37,437 bases of DNA from Syntrophus sp. (in: bacteria) (GTDB lineage Bacteria > Desulfobacterota > Syntrophia > Syntrophales > UBA8958), in the NCBI GenBank assembly GCA_025355725.1, contig JANXZC010000012.1:1-37437 (forward strand), written 5' to 3'. Shown one piece after another: positions 22,029 to 31,775 of this stretch. The translations under genes and the position numbers were made by a program. Positions within the stretch are counted from its first letter, which is position 1, and each line of letters opens with the position of its first letter. The notes under the pieces are model-generated. The model was not told the origin of the DNA and did no database searches. It worked only from the letters and a program-made list of their open reading frames with translations.

Positions 22029-24086
22029 TTACAGGGGCCGAAGCCACTGGCGCAGCCAGGCAAGAACCGTGTCTTGCCATTGGAGAACGTTCCGGGGTTT
22101 GAGGATCCAGTGGCCTTCGTCGGGAAAGATCAGGAGCTGCGAAGCAACGCCCTGGCGCTGCAGGGCACTGAAGAGGGCGAGACTCTGGGTGTAGGAGACC
22201 CGATAATCCTTCTGGCCGTGAATGATCAGGGTCGGTGTCCGCCAGTTCTTGATATAATCAAGTGGGTTATGCCGTTTGGGGTCGCCGAATTCCCACTCGG
22301 GAAACCACAAAGTATCCATTTCGTAGTGGGCCATGGGCTTGTCGAAAAGACCGGCATGGCTGACCAGACAGCGGAAACGGTCCGTCTGTCCACCGATCCA
22401 GTTGATCATGTAGCCGCCATAAGAGGGACCCAGGGCGGCCATCCTTTTTTCGTCCAGAAAGGGATACTCCTTCAGCGCAAAATCCAGGCCCGTCATGAGG
22501 TCTTCATAGGGCGCCCCGCCCCAATCCCCCCGGATGGCATCGGTGAACGTCTGTCCATAGCCCGTTGAACCGTGAAAATCGATCTGTACGACGGCATAGC
22601 CGGCCCCGGCGAAAATCTGGGGATTCCATCGGTAATGAAACTCATTGAGGTTGGATGTTTCCGGCCCGCCATGAATTATAAAGGCGACGGGATACTTCCG
22701 GGAGGGATCGAAATCAACGGGATAAACGATCCGTCCATATACGGTATCCCCGTGGGCGCCCTGGAAGGTAAAGGCCCCGACCTTTCCCAAGCGGATTTTT
22801 GCCGCCCCGTCATCGTTCCATTTGGTGACCCGCTGTGATTCTTCATTCTTGATTCCGAGCAGATAAAGCTCCGTAGGCTGATTGAGGGAATTCCAGGTAA
22901 AGAGGATACGCCCATCCGGCAGGGGTTGGGGGGCAATGGTATTCCCCGTCTTCATGATCATCCGGCACTTGCCCATCGCCACGTCCACGGCGAAGAGGGC
23001 ATGCTGCCCCAGATGATCAGCGGTGCAATAAAGCGTCTTGCCATCCTGAGACCAGATGATAAAGTCGGGGGAACGATCGCCGTTTGGACCGTCGTCGATC
23101 CGTAGATCAAGAGCGCGTTCCTCTCCCGAAGCCATATTCCTCAACCGGATCCGGTAGCGGTCCGCCTCGTGACCCGGTTGGCTCATGGCCAGATAGGCGA
23201 GGGTCTTGCCGTCGGGGGAGAAACGGGGCTGCATATCCGTGGCGGGGTTTTTCGTAATCCGTAGCGGCTTCGTTTCTGTCTGCAGGGAAACCATGAAGAG
23301 GTCGCTGTTTGTTGACCACGCCTCTTTGCGGCCTTCATCCTTGGCCGCAAAGACCAGGGTCCTGCTGTCGGGAGATAGAGAGAATTCCTCCGTTCCCCCG
23401 GCCGGTTTTGACGGACAATCAGCGTCCATGGCAGCCATGATGTCCCGGGCCGGACCGCCGGGAAGGGGATAAAAAAACAGATGGTTACGGGTGCCATCAT
23501 TCCAGGTATTCCAGTTGCGGACCATGAGGCGGTCGAAGACCATTCCCGACCCGGTCTGATTTGCCTTTTCCGCCAGAATCTTTTTGGTTTCCTCCGGTGT
23601 CCTGCCGGGAAAGACGGCCAGGGACAGGATCAGAAAGCGCCCGTCCGGGGAAACTTCAAAGGTCCCCACATCAAGAGGCAAGTCGGTGATAGGGGTTGGT
23701 TTTTTATAGGTAGGGGAGGTCTTCCAGACCTGCTGAGAACCGGAGCGGGTGGAAAGGAAATAAATGGTTTTGCCGTCCGGAGACCAGCGGGGATTTGTAT
23801 CGTCGGCTTCGGCTAAGGGGTTGATGGCGAAAGAAGACTTCTTCTGAATATCAGCAATTTGTATGGAAGTATGGCCTCGATTGGCGGTGAGATCGGCCCG
23901 CCAGACCGTGAAGGCGACCCGGCGCCCGTCGGGGGAAACCTGGGGATCGGCGATCCGTTCCATGGCCAACATGTCCCGAACGGAAAATGGATGGTTTGTG
24001 GCTGAGGCGAAGGTCGGATTAAGGAGGCTGCCGGTCATGGTATAAATGAATAAGCTGGCAAAAATATAAGAAGCTGGTCTGAACAT
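22029..24086 (-). CDS. Prolyl oligopeptidase-family (S9C-like) serine peptidase
   Basis: The 685-residue protein has a short N-terminal hydrophobic segment (signal peptide or anchor), a beta-propeller built of SPDGR-type blades (VSPDGRRVAF, WSPDGKTIYFL, VSPDGRFLIL, LSPDSRTLVF, FSPDGKTLAY), and an alpha/beta-hydrolase domain. The nucleophile is Ser in ALGPSYGGYM (G-x-S-x-G-G), the Asp is in HGQKDYRV and the His in FPDEGHWIL. The triad therefore looks complete. Such S9C-like enzymes remove acylated amino acids or short peptides. ATG at 24086 is used; TTG at 24095 (three residues earlier) has AGGG about three bases upstream and is an alternative. Transcription runs away from the hybrid kinase, and a strong sigma-70-like promoter for it is predicted at 24151-24179. 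Confidence 0.9.
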   Translation of the reverse strand: MFRPASYIFASLFIYTMTGSLLNPTFASATNHPFSVRDMLAMERIADPQVSPDGRRVAFTVWRADLTANRGHTSIQIADIQKKSSFAINPLAEADDTNPRWSPDGKTIYFLSTRSGSQQVWKTSPTYKKPTPITDLPLDVGTFEVSPDGRFLILSLAVFPGRTPEETKKILAEKANQTGSGMVFDRLMVRNWNTWNDGTRNHLFFYPLPGGPARDIMAAMDADCPSKPAGGTEEFSLSPDSRTLVFAAKDEGRKEAWSTNSDLFMVSLQTETKPLRITKNPATDMQPRFSPDGKTLAYLAMSQPGHEADRYRIRLRNMASGEERALDLRIDDGPNGDRSPDFIIWSQDGKTLYCTADHLGQHALFAVDVAMGKCRMIMKTGNTIAPQPLPDGRILFTWNSLNQPTELYLLGIKNEESQRVTKWNDDGAAKIRLGKVGAFTFQGAHGDTVYGRIVYPVDFDPSRKYPVAFIIHGGPETSNLNEFHYRWNPQIFAGAGYAVVQIDFHGSTGYGQTFTDAIRGDWGGAPYEDLMTGLDFALKEYPFLDEKRMAALGPSYGGYMINWIGGQTDRFRCLVSHAGLFDKPMAHYEMDTLWFPEWEFGDPKRHNPLDYIKNWRTPTLIIHGQKDYRVSYTQSLALFSALQRQGVASQLLIFPDEGHWILKPRNVLQWQDTVLAWLRQWLRPL

Positions 24087-24150
24087 ATTTGACAATTCCC
24101 TGGATCGATCCTTGCGTTGGTTTCCGATTTCGGTCCTTCCATTGGTTGGC

Positions 24151-24179
24151 AGTATAGCACGACGGCTTTATTATCACAA
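24151..24179 (-). promoter_or_regulatory. Predicted sigma-70-like promoter for the S9 peptidase
   Basis: On the minus strand TTGTGA (24174-24179) and TATACT (24151-24156) are spaced by exactly 17 bases, an almost ideal -35/-10 pair. The start codon lies about 65 bases downstream. Confidence 0.6.
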
Positions 24180-24201
24180 TGATGACGGTGAGAAGAAAAC
24201 T

Positions 24202-24230
24202 TTGACTTTCACGCGAAAGTTTAATATATT
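24202..24230 (+). promoter_or_regulatory. Predicted sigma-70-like promoter for the hybrid kinase, with a dyad in the spacer
   Basis: TTGACT (24202-24207) and TATATT (24225-24230) are spaced by 17 bases. The spacer contains the inverted repeat CTTTC-ACGC-GAAAG (24206-24219), placed where a repressor could block polymerase. It is back-to-back with the minus-strand promoter at 24151-24179. The coding start is at 24336, giving a leader of about 100 bases. Confidence 0.6.
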
Positions 24231-24335
24231 CAAAGGGCTTATTAGATCCTATACCCCTATCGTTTTTTTGAGCGGTGATATTTTGCCAAGCATCTACGCA
24301 GTGAGTTCTTTGCGGAGGCGGCAAAGGATAATAGT

Positions 24336-26750
24336 ATGACGCGATCCGAGGAAAACCATCCCCTTCCTGACCAGCTCCTTCCCTTGACGGAATCCCTTTT
24401 CCACAGCGTTGTGGATCACATGCTTGACGCTCTGCTGATTCTCGACTGGAACGGCACCATCCTCTTTGCCAACCAATCGGCAGCCGAACTGGTGCAATTG
24501 GACACGCCGGAAGCGGGAATTGGCCGTAACGCCGCAGAGTTTATCCATCCCGATTATCTTGAGGCTGTAATCATCGATCTGATGAATGTCCAGGAAGGGG
24601 GCGGTGGCTATCTAAACCGGTACAAGCTAATCACGACGGGGGGGAGGGAACGCTGGGTTGAGGGACTGGGTACGCGGATTCCCTTTGGCGATGGCACTGC
24701 CAATCTGGTGACGATCAGGGACATAACTTCACAAAAACAGGTCGAAGACGAACTGGTAGAGAGTCGGGAGCGGATGAAGTCCGTCATCGATACTATCGTG
24801 GAAGGTGTCGTGGCCATTGATGAAAACGGCATTGTTGACCTCTTTAATCCTGCAGCGGAGCGTATCTTCGGTTATGGGGCATCAGAAATCGTCGGGCAGA
24901 ATGTCAACATGCTCATGCCTGATCCCTACCGTACGGAGCACGATGACTATCTCCGGCGTTATTTGAAAACGGGCTTGTGGCGAGTTATCGGTTTAGGCCG
25001 GGAAGTCTCGGGACAGCGTAAAGATGGTAATATCATTCCTATCTATCTTTCCGTCGGCGAAATATTCTTGCCTCAGGGAAGGCGCTTTGTCGGTGTTATC
25101 AGGGATATCAGCGAGATCAAGAGGGCCGAGAGGGAGCGTAAAAATGCGGAAGAGGAACTCCAGAAGCTCTCCCAGGCTGTCGAGCAGAGCCCGGTTGCCG
25201 TAATCATTGCCAAGCCGGACGGCGCTATAGATTATGTTAATCCGCGCTTCACGGAGATAACGGGATATACGGCCGCAGAGGTTTGGGGCCAAAATCCCCG
25301 GATCCTTAAATCGGACCGCATGCCCTCCGAGGAATACCAGTTCCTGTGGAATGCGATTACCTCGGGCATGGTATGGCATGGTGTATTCTATAATAAGAAG
25401 AAAAACGGGGAGCTCTATTGGGCATCGGCTTCGATCTCTCCGATTCGGAACGCAGCGGGTAGTATCACATACTTTGTCGGAATGCAGGAGGATATAACCT
25501 CTCTCAAGATGACGGAGCTGGCCCTGCAGGAGGCAAAAGAAGCCGCCGAGGCGGCGAACGTAGCCAAGACTGAATTTTTGGCCAGCATGAGCCATGAGAT
25601 CCGGACTCCCATGAACGCCATTATCGGGATGGCGGAACTGATGGCCGAAACGCCCTTGAATCCGGAACAGCAGCAGTACCTGGAGCTCTTCAGATCCGCC
25701 GGGGAGAACCTCCTCAGCTTGATTAATGATATTCTTGACCTGTCAAAGGTGGAGTCTGGCCGCTTGAGCCTGGATGCGTCGCCATTCAATCTTGGTGAAG
25801 TTGCGGAGAAAGCCTGTGATGTCGCTGATATCCGTGCCCGCGAAAAAAACATTGAACTTGTCTGCCGGATCGCTCCGGAGGTTTGTCAATCCTTGGTGGG
25901 AGACGCCGCACGCCTCCAGCAGATATTGCTCAACCTGCTCGGGAATGCCATCAAGTTTACCGAAGCGGGGGAAGTGGTCATGGAAGTGAGCCGGGAAATG
26001 GAGATTACGGATCAGCAGGAGGATCAGGATTGCCTCCTCCATTTTACCGTCAAAGATACGGGTATCGGAATTCCACAGGAAAAATTAAACAGTATTTTTG
26101 AACGTTTTACTCAGGCCGATTCTTCCACAACCAGAAGATATGGAGGAACGGGATTGGGGTTGACCATTTCCAGGCAGTTGTCGGAACTCATGGGTGGCAG
26201 GATCTGGGTGGAGAGCACCGTCGGCAAAGGGAGTGTTTTTCACTTTACGGCCCGGTTCAGAAAACAGCAAGGTCTGGAAGAGTCCGGGACCATGAAAATG
26301 GCTTTGGAGAAGAGGATGGTTCCGGCCGCCGCTATAAAAAACCACGATCCGGCGGTGCCTCCCGATCAGCGCCCGCTGCGTATCCTTCTTGTTGAAGACT
26401 CGGAAGACAACCGCTTCCTGATGATTGCCTATTTCAAGCACACTGCCTATCACGTGGATATTGCCGAAAACGGAGAGATAGCCGTGGAGAGGTTCAAGGC
26501 CGGCGACTATGATCTGGTCCTGATGGACATGCAGATGCCGGTCATGGATGGTTACACGGCAACCAGGATCATCCGGTCTTGGGAGGAGGCCCAAGGTCGA
26601 CGGCATACCCCCATCATCGCCCTGACGGCCTTCGCCCTCAAAGAGGATGTAGAAAAGAGTATCGCCGCGGGTTGCGATATCCACTTGAACAAGCCCGTTA
26701 AGAAGGCGAAACTCCTCGAAACTATAGCGGCTTACACAAGTTTGAAGTGA
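24336..26750 (+). CDS. Hybrid histidine kinase with three PAS domains, one FixL-like heme PAS, and a receiver domain
   Basis: The 804-residue protein has PAS1 at about 20-130, PAS2 at about 145-260, PAS3 at about 280-390, HisKA at about 410-475 (SHEIRTP, His420), HATPase at about 520-640 (N-box Asn537, DTGIG at 574, GGTGLGL at 603) and a receiver domain at about 680-800 with phospho-acceptor Asp731 (LMDMQMP). It has no membrane segment, so it is cytoplasmic. PAS2 contains [20 protein letters not shown] followed by [14 protein letters not shown], closely matching FixL. His202 and Arg222 align with FixL His200 (heme ligand) and Arg220 (O2-sensing), with the same 20-residue spacing. It is therefore predicted to sense O2 or another heme ligand. 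AAAGGA lies about 10 bases before the start. No separate output regulator is adjacent. Confidence 0.93.
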   Translation: MTRSEENHPLPDQLLPLTESLFHSVVDHMLDALLILDWNGTILFANQSAAELVQLDTPEAGIGRNAAEFIHPDYLEAVIIDLMNVQEGGGGYLNRYKLITTGGRERWVEGLGTRIPFGDGTANLVTIRDITSQKQVEDELVESRERMKSVIDTIVEGVVAIDENGIVDLFNPAAERIFGYGASEIVGQNVNMLMPDPYRTEHDDYLRRYLKTGLWRVIGLGREVSGQRKDGNIIPIYLSVGEIFLPQGRRFVGVIRDISEIKRAERERKNAEEELQKLSQAVEQSPVAVIIAKPDGAIDYVNPRFTEITGYTAAEVWGQNPRILKSDRMPSEEYQFLWNAITSGMVWHGVFYNKKKNGELYWASASISPIRNAAGSITYFVGMQEDITSLKMTELALQEAKEAAEAANVAKTEFLASMSHEIRTPMNAIIGMAELMAETPLNPEQQQYLELFRSAGENLLSLINDILDLSKVESGRLSLDASPFNLGEVAEKACDVADIRAREKNIELVCRIAPEVCQSLVGDAARLQQILLNLLGNAIKFTEAGEVVMEVSREMEITDQQEDQDCLLHFTVKDTGIGIPQEKLNSIFERFTQADSSTTRRYGGTGLGLTISRQLSELMGGRIWVESTVGKGSVFHFTARFRKQQGLEESGTMKMALEKRMVPAAAIKNHDPAVPPDQRPLRILLVEDSEDNRFLMIAYFKHTAYHVDIAENGEIAVERFKAGDYDLVLMDMQMPVMDGYTATRIIRSWEEAQGRRHTPIIALTAFALKEDVEKSIAAGCDIHLNKPVKKAKLLETIAAYTSLK

Positions 26751-26828
26751 GGGGTGAGGAGTTAATGGTGAAGAGTTTCAGCCTTATTCTGTTAGCTTTT
26801 CAGCGTTTAATGTAAAATGGAGACGAGA

Positions 26829-29267
26829 ATGGATCAACCGCTGAACAATACCAAGACCGGTTTGGCAACGTCTATCTTGTGGCATCTCAAATATTCTCTG
26901 GGCAAGGATATCGCGAAGGCAACGAAACGGGACTATTTTGAGCCTCTCTGCATGACCGTGCGGGACCATCTTATCGCGGGGATGATCGAGACGGAGAGAC
27001 GCTATGTTCAAGAAGATCGGAAACGGGTCTATTACCTTTCCATGGAATTTCTCATCGGGCGGTCGCTGGGTAATAATCTGCTGAACTTGCAGCTCTATGA
27101 AGCCTTTCAGGATGCCCTTGCCGAACAGGGACTCGATATTGAAGAGCTCCGTGAAGAAGAGCGGGATGCGCCGCTTGGTAACGGCGGTCTGGGTCGGCTG
27201 GCGGCCTGCTTCCTCGATTCCATGGCTACCTTGGGGATTGCGGGCTTTGGTTACGGTCTCCACTATGAATACGGTCTTTTCAAACAGGAGATCGAAGACG
27301 GCTATCAGAAGGAGAAGCCCGATTTCTGGCCGTCCCGGCAGGACCCCTGGGAGATCGAACGGGCCGACGAGGCCTGTGTGGTTCCCCTCTATGGGCGCAT
27401 CGAACACGGGATCGACCGGCAGGGTTTGTATAATCCCATGTGGCTGGACTGGCAGGTGATCGTCGGCGTGCCCTATGATATGCCCATCGTCGGCTACGGC
27501 GGGACGACGGTTAATTATCTGCGCCTCTACGCCGCCCGGGCCTCCTCCGAATTCAGCACGGAGATCTTCAATGATGGGGACTACTTCCGGGCTGTGGAAG
27601 AAAAGATTGCTGCTGAAACGGTCTCCAAGGTCCTCTACCCCGCCGATACCTTTGCCGCCGGTCGGGAGTTGCGCCTTATTCAGGAATATTTTCTTGTCGC
27701 CTGTGCAGTCCGGGATGTCGTCCGCCGTTATCTTCGCACCCACACGACCTTTGACGCCTTTTCCGAAAAGACGGCCATGCAGATGAACGACACCCATCCC
27801 GCCCTGACCGTCGTTGAATTGATGCGCCTGTTTGTGGATGAGTACGAGCTCCCCTGGGAGCGTGCCTGGGAGCTCACCGTCGGGACCCTTGGCTATACAA
27901 ACCATACCCTCCTGTCCGAAGCCCTGGAAAAGTGGCCCGTTTCGCTCTTGGAGAAGGTGCTGCCCCGGCATCTCCAGATCATCTATGAAATCAACCGCCG
28001 TCTTCTGGAGGAGGTGAAGCACCGGTGGCCCGGCGATCTTGACCGGATGCGACGGATGTCCCTCATCGAGGAAGGGCCAGAAAAGAAGGTGCGGATGGCC
28101 CATTTGGCCATTACCGGTTCTCATGCCGTCAACGGCGTCTCTGCCCTCCATTCCGAGCTGATTAAAAAGGCCCTGGTTCCTGATTTTCATGAGCTCTGGC
28201 CGGAACGATTCAGCAACAAGACCAACGGCATCACCCCGCGGCGCTGGCTCCTCAAGGCCAACCCCCTCCTGGCCGGGCTCATTACCCGGACGATCGGGGC
28301 GGACTGGATCACCGATCTCGATTGCCTCCGGGGTCTTGAACCCTATGCCGTAGATCCGGTGTTTCAGCAGGAATTCATGGACGTCAAAAAGAAAAATAAG
28401 GAGACTTTACGAGAGGTTGTATTCGCAACGACGGGTATTGTCATTGATGCGGACACTCTGTTTGATGTCCAGGCGAAGCGGATCCATGAATATAAGCGAC
28501 AACTCCTGAAAATCCTCTACATCATTCATGAATATCTCCTTATGACAGAGGATGGATTGACGCCGCTGATCCCCCGTACCCATATCTTTGCCGGGAAGGC
28601 GGCCCCCGGTTACTGGCAGGCCAAACAGATCATCAAACTTATCAACAGCCTGGGGGATGTGATCAACAACGACCGGCGGGTAGGGAACATGATGAAGGTC
28701 GTTTTCATCCCCGATTATCGCGTCTCCCTGGCGGAGAAAATAATCCCCGCGGCGGATTTGAGCGAACAGATTTCCACGGCCGGGACCGAAGCTTCGGGGA
28801 CGGGAAACATGAAATTCTCCCTCAACGGCGCCCTGACCATCGGAACCCTGGATGGGGCCAATATTGAAATCATGGAGGAAGTTGGGGAAGAAAACATCCA
28901 TATCTTCGGCCTGAAAATCGCCGAAGTGGAAAAGTATAAACAATCAGGGTCATACGATCCCTGGGAATGGTATCATCATCATGACGTCATCGGTCGGGTG
29001 ATGGATACCTTCCGGGACGACCGGTTCTCTCCCCGGGAGCCGGGATTGTTCCGCTGGGTCTTCGACCGGATCCTTAACGAAGGGGATTACTATTTTCACC
29101 TGCCCGATTTTCTTCACTATATCGAGTCGCAGGGGCAGGTGGACCGGGATTATCAGGATCAATCGCTCTGGGCCCGGAAGGCCATCCTCAACGTCGCCCG
29201 GATGGGCAAATTTTCAAGTGACCGGACGATCAGGGAATACGGCCGGGACATCTGGGGGGTTATATAG
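26829..29267 (+). CDS. glgP: Glycogen/starch phosphorylase
   Basis: The 812-residue protein matches the family in length and motifs: VYYLSMEFLIGRSLGNNLLN, LGNGGLGRLAACFLDSMATL, YGLHYEYGLFKQ, QMNDTHPALTVVELMR, NKTNGITPRRWL, and the pyridoxal phosphate site EASGTGNMKFSLNGALTIGTL, with the PLP lysine at about residue 662. It releases glucose-1-phosphate from alpha-1,4-glucans using phosphate. ATG at 26829 has GGAGA just upstream; an ATG twelve bases earlier is also in frame. It stops 3 bases before the REC-PP2C gene, suggesting co-transcription of carbon-store breakdown with a regulatory partner-switch. The C-terminus (YGRDIWGVI) is complete. Confidence 0.97.
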   Translation: MDQPLNNTKTGLATSILWHLKYSLGKDIAKATKRDYFEPLCMTVRDHLIAGMIETERRYVQEDRKRVYYLSMEFLIGRSLGNNLLNLQLYEAFQDALAEQGLDIEELREEERDAPLGNGGLGRLAACFLDSMATLGIAGFGYGLHYEYGLFKQEIEDGYQKEKPDFWPSRQDPWEIERADEACVVPLYGRIEHGIDRQGLYNPMWLDWQVIVGVPYDMPIVGYGGTTVNYLRLYAARASSEFSTEIFNDGDYFRAVEEKIAAETVSKVLYPADTFAAGRELRLIQEYFLVACAVRDVVRRYLRTHTTFDAFSEKTAMQMNDTHPALTVVELMRLFVDEYELPWERAWELTVGTLGYTNHTLLSEALEKWPVSLLEKVLPRHLQIIYEINRRLLEEVKHRWPGDLDRMRRMSLIEEGPEKKVRMAHLAITGSHAVNGVSALHSELIKKALVPDFHELWPERFSNKTNGITPRRWLLKANPLLAGLITRTIGADWITDLDCLRGLEPYAVDPVFQQEFMDVKKKNKETLREVVFATTGIVIDADTLFDVQAKRIHEYKRQLLKILYIIHEYLLMTEDGLTPLIPRTHIFAGKAAPGYWQAKQIIKLINSLGDVINNDRRVGNMMKVVFIPDYRVSLAEKIIPAADLSEQISTAGTEASGTGNMKFSLNGALTIGTLDGANIEIMEEVGEENIHIFGLKIAEVEKYKQSGSYDPWEWYHHHDVIGRVMDTFRDDRFSPREPGLFRWVFDRILNEGDYYFHLPDFLHYIESQGQVDRDYQDQSLWARKAILNVARMGKFSSDRTIREYGRDIWGVI

Positions 29268-29270
29268 ATC

Positions 29271-30449
29271 ATGGCCGAGCGGATTCTCGTTATCGATGAC
29301 AGTGACGACAGCCGGGATCTGATCGGCCGCTTCCTTGAGAAGGCGGGCTATGAAGTCATGGCAGCCACGGATGGTCAGGATGGCCTGACCAAAGCCCTCG
29401 CAGCCGAACCGGATCTTATCCTGCTGGACATCATGATGCCCGGCATGGACGGTTATGAGGTCTGTGAAACCCTGAAAAAAGAGGCACGAACCAGGGATAT
29501 CCCTGTAATATTTCTCTCTGCCCTGGGGGAGTCGCGGGATAAGATCAGAGGGCTGGAGATCGGCGGGGCGGATTACATCACCAAGCCCTTCGACCGGGGA
29601 GAGGCCCTGGCCCGGGTGCGCACGCACCTGAAAATCAGCCGTTTGACCAGGGAAGTCATGGTGGCGAACCGGGAGTTAGTGGATAAACAGCAGCGCTTAG
29701 ACGAAGACCTCCAGGCGGCGGCGGGGATTCAGCAGAGTCTTCTGCCAAAGCTGTTGCCGACAACGGCGGCTTTTGACATGGCCTGGAAATATATCCCCAG
29801 TGAAGCCATCGGCGGCGATATCTTCAATGTTTTCCCCCTTGATGGAGATGGCGAGCGGCTGGCCTTCTACATGATCGACGTCAGTGGTCATGGCGTCCCG
29901 TCGGCCTTAGTGACGGTCTCCGTCTCCCAGTCCCTGCAACCGCTGAGCGGACGGATCATCAAAAACAAGAACAATATCGCTTCCCCGGGAGAAGTGCTGA
30001 CGGCCCTGGACCAAGAGTATCCCATCGAACGTTTTGATAAATATTTTACCATGGTTTACGGAATCCTCGATGCGGGTGAGGGTGTTCTTACTTACAGCAG
30101 CGCCGGTCATCCCCCTCCTGTGCATCTCCATGAAAGATCTCCTTATGACCTTTTGGACAAGGGTGGACCTATTATTGGTTTGGGAGGGAGGGTACCCTTT
30201 GAGGAAGGGGCCGTTTCTTTGACCCAAGGCGACAAGGTCATCCTTTATACCGACGGCGTTAGCGAATGTCAGGATGCCCAAGGGTCGTTCTATGGTGAAC
30301 AAAGGTTTTATCAACTGCTGGAAACCATGAAAAAAAAGCCCATAGCTGTGATGATGGAGGAAATTGTCAAAGATATAGGCACTTTTCTTTCCGGTGTTAA
30401 GCCCCGGGATGATATTACTATCCTGGGGATAGAATATAGAGGAGGTTGA
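29271..30449 (+). CDS. Response regulator with PP2C/SpoIIE phosphatase output (RsbU-like)
   Basis: The 392-residue protein has an N-terminal receiver domain (LVIDDSDDSR; phospho-acceptor Asp53 in LLDIMMPGMDG; KPF at about 105) and a short coiled segment (LTREVMVANRELVDKQQRLDEDLQAAAGIQQSLLPKL). A PP2C/SpoIIE-type phosphatase follows, with metal-binding Asp in IGGDIFNVF, DVSGHGVPSALV, LYTDGVSECQ and RDDITILG. It would dephosphorylate the antagonist encoded 1 base downstream when activated by phosphorylation of the receiver. It is 3 bases after the glycogen phosphorylase gene. All key acidic residues appear intact. The cognate kinase is not obvious; the hybrid kinase upstream is a possible but unproven source of phosphate. 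Confidence 0.93.
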   Translation: MAERILVIDDSDDSRDLIGRFLEKAGYEVMAATDGQDGLTKALAAEPDLILLDIMMPGMDGYEVCETLKKEARTRDIPVIFLSALGESRDKIRGLEIGGADYITKPFDRGEALARVRTHLKISRLTREVMVANRELVDKQQRLDEDLQAAAGIQQSLLPKLLPTTAAFDMAWKYIPSEAIGGDIFNVFPLDGDGERLAFYMIDVSGHGVPSALVTVSVSQSLQPLSGRIIKNKNNIASPGEVLTALDQEYPIERFDKYFTMVYGILDAGEGVLTYSSAGHPPPVHLHERSPYDLLDKGGPIIGLGGRVPFEEGAVSLTQGDKVILYTDGVSECQDAQGSFYGEQRFYQLLETMKKKPIAVMMEEIVKDIGTFLSGVKPRDDITILGIEYRGG

Positions 30450-30450
30450 C

Positions 30451-30792
30451 ATGAGAATTGATCAAATCAAGACAGGGGCGGTATTGGTCGTTAAACCGAT
30501 GGACAAAAGGATTGACGCATCTTCCGCCACTGCCTTTAAAGCTAAGATAGCCGATTTGATTCAGGGGGGAGAAAAGCGGATCGTCCTCAATCTGTCGGAG
30601 GTGGATTTTATCGACAGCACCGGTTTGGGGGCCATTGTTTCATCTCTGAAGGCGATGGGCGGGGAAGGTGATCTGGTGATCTGCAATCCTCGGGAAACGG
30701 TGATGAGTCTGTTTCGGCTTACAAGGATGAACCGGGTTTTTCAGATTCTGCCCTCCGAGGAGGAGGCCGTGGCGAGTCTGTCCAAGACGTGA
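30451..30792 (+). CDS. STAS-domain anti-sigma factor antagonist (RsbV-like)
   Basis: The 113-residue protein is a single STAS domain. The segment VDFIDSTGLGAIVSSLKAM contains the conserved Ser56 that partner kinases phosphorylate in RsbV/SpoIIAA proteins, preceded by Asp55. AGGAGG lies immediately upstream, and the gene begins one base after the phosphatase stop. It is expected to bind the adjacent RsbW-like kinase when dephosphorylated and to be phosphorylated by it when not. Operon order phosphatase-antagonist-kinase is standard for partner-switch systems. Confidence 0.93.
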   Translation: MRIDQIKTGAVLVVKPMDKRIDASSATAFKAKIADLIQGGEKRIVLNLSEVDFIDSTGLGAIVSSLKAMGGEGDLVICNPRETVMSLFRLTRMNRVFQILPSEEEAVASLSKT

Positions 30793-30798
30793 GAAAAA

Positions 30799-31242
30799 AT
30801 GGAATCACTTTCAAAACAAGATGTTAGCATCAGTATCCGTGTTGACAGCCGCCTCGATCAGGTCCACATGGTCGGCTACGCTGTCCACGGAATCTGTTCC
30901 CAATTGGGACTCGGCGACATCGTCGTTTATCAGATAGAACTGGCCGTTGTCGAGGCGGTAAATAACGCGATTAAACATGCCTATGGGTCGGTGGCCGGTC
31001 ATCCCGTTGAAGTGGTCATTTCCGTGAATGAGAAACGGCTTCAATTCGAGATTTGTGACGAGGGAGAAACCCTTCATTTTCTTCAGAAAAAAACAGACCT
31101 GGAATTTGATCCCCGGAATAAAACAAACCTCCCCGAAGGAGGCATGGGGTTGCATATAATAGCGCAGGTTATGGATGATGTGAGCTACTTCGTCCGGGAC
31201 GGGCGCAATTGCCTGGTTCTCTGCAAGTGCCTGTCAAAATAG
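30799..31242 (+). CDS. RsbW-like serine kinase/anti-sigma factor (HATPase_c)
   Basis: The 147-residue protein is a GHKL ATPase fold. The N-box is ELAVVEAVNNAIKHAYG, the G1 box is ICDEGE, and PEGGMGLHII is the glycine-rich G2 box. This is the signature of RsbW/SpoIIAB kinases that phosphorylate the STAS antagonist and hold a sigma factor or other target. No sigma factor gene is nearby, so the final target is unknown; in some Gram-negative bacteria this kinase acts on a different regulator. It lies 6 bases after the antagonist gene and converges with the TlpA-like gene. Confidence 0.92.
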   Translation: MESLSKQDVSISIRVDSRLDQVHMVGYAVHGICSQLGLGDIVVYQIELAVVEAVNNAIKHAYGSVAGHPVEVVISVNEKRLQFEICDEGETLHFLQKKTDLEFDPRNKTNLPEGGMGLHIIAQVMDDVSYFVRDGRNCLVLCKCLSK

Positions 31243-31272
31243 AGTAAACTGTTCAGACATTCAGATTTCTCG

Positions 31273-31749
31273 TTACTTCCTGAATAGTTTTTCAAGAGTT
31301 CCATCAACCAGGCGATAATTTCTGGTAACCACCACGCCGTCCTTGATGAGGATCATGGCGGGAACGCCCACAATCCCATAGGCCGAAGCAACATCGCCCT
31401 TTTCATCCAAGAGGATCCGATAAGGCAGTTGATTTTTGGTTGCGAAGCGGGCGACCTTGTCCCGGGACTCCTGGATGTCGATGTTGGCCATTTCCAGGCC
31501 CCGGTGGCTGTAAGTTTGGTAGATTTGCTTGAAATGGGGGATCTCCGTCCGGCAGGAGGGGCACCAGGTCGTACTGAAGATCAGGAGAACGGTTTTCTTC
31601 CCGTAGTCATTCATGCTGAAGATCCGGCCGTTGACATCCCGGATGCTGAATCGTGGCGCCTGCTCTTGGGCGAAACACCCGGAGGGGGCAAGAAGAAATA
31701 CTAACAGGATCGCTGTTACCCAATAAACGTGTAAATGGCGGTTCGGCAT
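31273..31749 (-). CDS. TlpA-like thioredoxin-fold protein
   Basis: The 158-residue protein has an N-terminal hydrophobic signal (WVTAILLVFLLAPSGC) that could be cleaved by signal peptidase I or, less typically, lipidated at Cys25. The thioredoxin fold has active site TTWCPSCRTE (Cys63, Cys66) and the cis-proline region GIVGVPAMILI. TlpA/ResA-type proteins reduce or exchange disulfides in the periplasm, often for cytochrome c maturation. It follows the CcdA/DsbD-like gene on the same strand with 82 bases between, so the membrane protein probably passes electrons to it. The gap contains a palindromic repeat. Confidence 0.9.
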   Translation of the reverse strand: MPNRHLHVYWVTAILLVFLLAPSGCFAQEQAPRFSIRDVNGRIFSMNDYGKKTVLLIFSTTWCPSCRTEIPHFKQIYQTYSHRGLEMANIDIQESRDKVARFATKNQLPYRILLDEKGDVASAYGIVGVPAMILIKDGVVVTRNYRLVDGTLEKLFRK

Positions 31750-31775
31750 AGAAACTCCCTTTCCAACTCTCTGTC

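Noticed and set aside
26784-28190. 468-codon minus-strand frame opposite glgP
   Set aside because: It is antisense to a clear glycogen phosphorylase, its protein has no recognisable domains and is rich in Gly/Pro/His as expected of a shadow frame.
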